Assembly: GCA_964474455.1 (NCBI GenBank)
Contig: CAYYSU010000002.1
Span: 33,582-97,581 of the forward strand
Direction of reading: 5' to 3'
DNA from: BM520 sp964474455
GTDB taxonomy: Bacteria > Bacteroidota > Bacteroidia > Bacteroidales > BM520
Length of the DNA stretch: 64,000 nucleotides
Below, piece by piece: positions 62,773-64,000 of the stretch. A model generated the notes under the pieces. That model was not told the origin of the DNA. It worked only from the letters and a program-made list of their open reading frames with translations, and made no database searches. A program made the translations under genes and the position numbers. The number at the start of each line of letters is the position of its first letter. Positions within the stretch are counted from its first letter, which is position 1.

Positions 62773-63756
62773 CTAAAACTCAGGTGCATTTATTGTTCTG
62801 AGTGTCCTTCGTTTGTCTCTTTCTATACAAAATTCCCATGCAAAAGAGATCTCATGGGCGCCACCTGAGGCTGCGGAGATCTCACTTAAAGTGATATCAT
62901 AGCTATATCCTACTTTCCAGTTATCATGCTTGAAACCTACCAAAACAATAGCTGCATCAGCGTTTTCGAAGTTATGCCTCATCCATAAACCACCAACAAA
63001 AGGGAAATAATTAACGTAACATCCCACATTAAGTTGATGGAATTTTCCCTGTTGCTGGAAAAGAATGTTTGGAGAAACAATAATTGCTTCGTTATGTGAA
63101 TTTGTACCTACTTCAAAATTTGCACCACCATGAACAGTTATTTTCATCTCCAGCTGACTATCTGTTTTATTATAAAAACCGTTATCAGGGGCAGTAAGGT
63201 GATGAGCGGCAAAGCCACCATAATATTTTCCTTTATAGCTGAAAAAAGTTCCCGCACTAAAGTCAACATAACCCATGGAGAGGTTTGGTGGGGGAGATTC
63301 AAGTGTAGTATTCCCGATAGTTCCATTAACAGGATCTATCATATCGCCAAAAACAAGCTTGTTCCAATCCAGCTTTGTTTGAATATATGTGGCCTGAACT
63401 CCCGCATTAATAAATAAATCACGACCAGCTTGTAGATGATAACTGTACAAGCCACTGACAGTATTTGTCTTCATGGCTCCGTCGCCCATATTATCACTAT
63501 TAAACATAATGCCATATCCGCTGTTAATTCTATCCAATGATTGATCGAAGGCTGCATTATAATTTACAAAGTGCCCCGACAGTGATGGCCACTGATTTTT
63601 GTAGTTCATTGTAAGGCGCCCACACCATGTTGTACCTGTTAAGGCCGGGTTAAGATACATCGGGCTGGCGTAGAACTGCGAGAAAGACGCATCCTGAGCG
63701 CGAGACAGCGATATCATGGATATTAAAGCGATAATTATGGCTGTTATTTTTTTCAT
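62773..63756 (-). CDS. PorP/SprF-family T9SS outer-membrane protein
   Basis: A 327-residue barrel protein of the PorP/SprF family, which helps T9SS or its cargo reach the surface. The start is the ATG at 63754-63756, where the signal peptide begins (MKKITAI, SLSRAQ). The family hallmark right after the signal peptide is present: DASFSQFYASPMYLNPALTGT. The rest is amphipathic strands (YGIMFNSDNMGDGAM; HQLNVGCYVNYFPFVGGLWMRHN; DNWKVGYSYDITLS). It is upstream of gldJ with a 39-base gap, so they form one operon. Confidence 0.93.
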   Translation of the reverse strand: MKKITAIIIALISMISLSRAQDASFSQFYASPMYLNPALTGTTWCGRLTMNYKNQWPSLSGHFVNYNAAFDQSLDRINSGYGIMFNSDNMGDGAMKTNTVSGLYSYHLQAGRDLFINAGVQATYIQTKLDWNKLVFGDMIDPVNGTIGNTTLESPPPNLSMGYVDFSAGTFFSYKGKYYGGFAAHHLTAPDNGFYNKTDSQLEMKITVHGGANFEVGTNSHNEAIIVSPNILFQQQGKFHQLNVGCYVNYFPFVGGLWMRHNFENADAAIVLVGFKHDNWKVGYSYDITLSEISAASGGAHEISFAWEFCIERDKRRTLRTINAPEF

Positions 63757-64000
63757 ATAGAGTGACCCTAATAAATTCGGCAAACAATAATACAAATATT
63801 TTCGGTATTTCGATTTAAAATTCTCAATAATCTAATAAATAACAATATTTAAAACTTCCTCTCGTTATTTTTTCGGCGCTCGTAGTAGGTTCTTTTAGAA
63901 ATGCTTGAATGGATTCATTACATGTTGATAACTTATTGAATAATTGTTTTTCCATTATTGGCATCTGAGAGGGGTTGTTTTTTAGTTTAGGCGTTATAAA
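63757..64000. other. AT-rich region upstream of porP to the window edge
   Basis: About 244 bases with no credible reading frame. The porP promoter should be here; the minus strand has near-misses (AATATTTG, and TATTGTTTG with one extra base) but no exact TAnnTTTG that I would call. Confidence 0.4.

Overview
The window is bacterial chromosome from a member of the Bacteroidota, most likely an anaerobic Bacteroidales/Marinilabiliales-type organism. The evidence is: type IX secretion system (T9SS) proteins (a GldJ-type lipoprotein, PorP/SprF, and three cargo proteins ending in T9SS sorting domains); many copies of the Bacteroidota promoter element TAnnTTTG just upstream of genes; an UpxY-type NusG paralogue; and a tungsten-type aldehyde:ferredoxin oxidoreductase, which points to anaerobic metabolism. 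No insertion sequence, prophage, CRISPR array or rRNA was seen.

Layout. 1-5.4 kb: housekeeping genes (5-formyl-THF cyclo-ligase, SppA, FolK, a deoxynucleoside kinase) and an OmpA/TPR lipoprotein. 5.8-26 kb: one long plus-strand operon of seven genes between a recognisable promoter (5820-5849) and a terminator (25991-26022). It encodes a 2476-residue surface protein with more than forty GGA-type repeats like those of chlamydial Pmp proteins and a T9SS tail, a second T9SS cargo protein, two outer-membrane barrel proteins, a PKD protein, a periplasmic von Willebrand A protein, and a MacB-like fused ABC ATPase/permease. A secreted transglutaminase-like protein follows on its own promoter. I recognise no described system with this gene content; it is the best candidate for an undescribed one.

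27-40 kb: SpoU methyltransferase, MutS, a Gly-Leu-Gly tRNA cluster, an outer-membrane protein, a Gate-domain membrane protein, XseAB, a LamG lipoprotein, an SNF2 helicase and a secreted C1 peptidase. 40-46.5 kb: orphan UpxY, an MFS sugar transporter with a perfect 20-bp palindrome in its promoter, and a tungsten-enzyme neighbourhood (AOR; an ECF-S-like membrane protein, a short TiaS-like protein and a ModE-like regulator in one operon, with an inverted repeat upstream of AOR), then PpnP.

46.5-64 kb: a TPR protein, a TlpA-like thioredoxin lipoprotein, a 1509-residue gingipain-family (C25) T9SS protease, a DUF364-ThiF-ThiS operon, FolC, an ExbB-ExbD-TonB operon, MurF-AnmK, and PorP-GldJ. The secretion parts at the right end would export the C25 protease and the cargo of the large operon. 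Start codons were moved from the longest reading frame where a signal peptide or promoter position made a later ATG better; those cases are noted in the entries.
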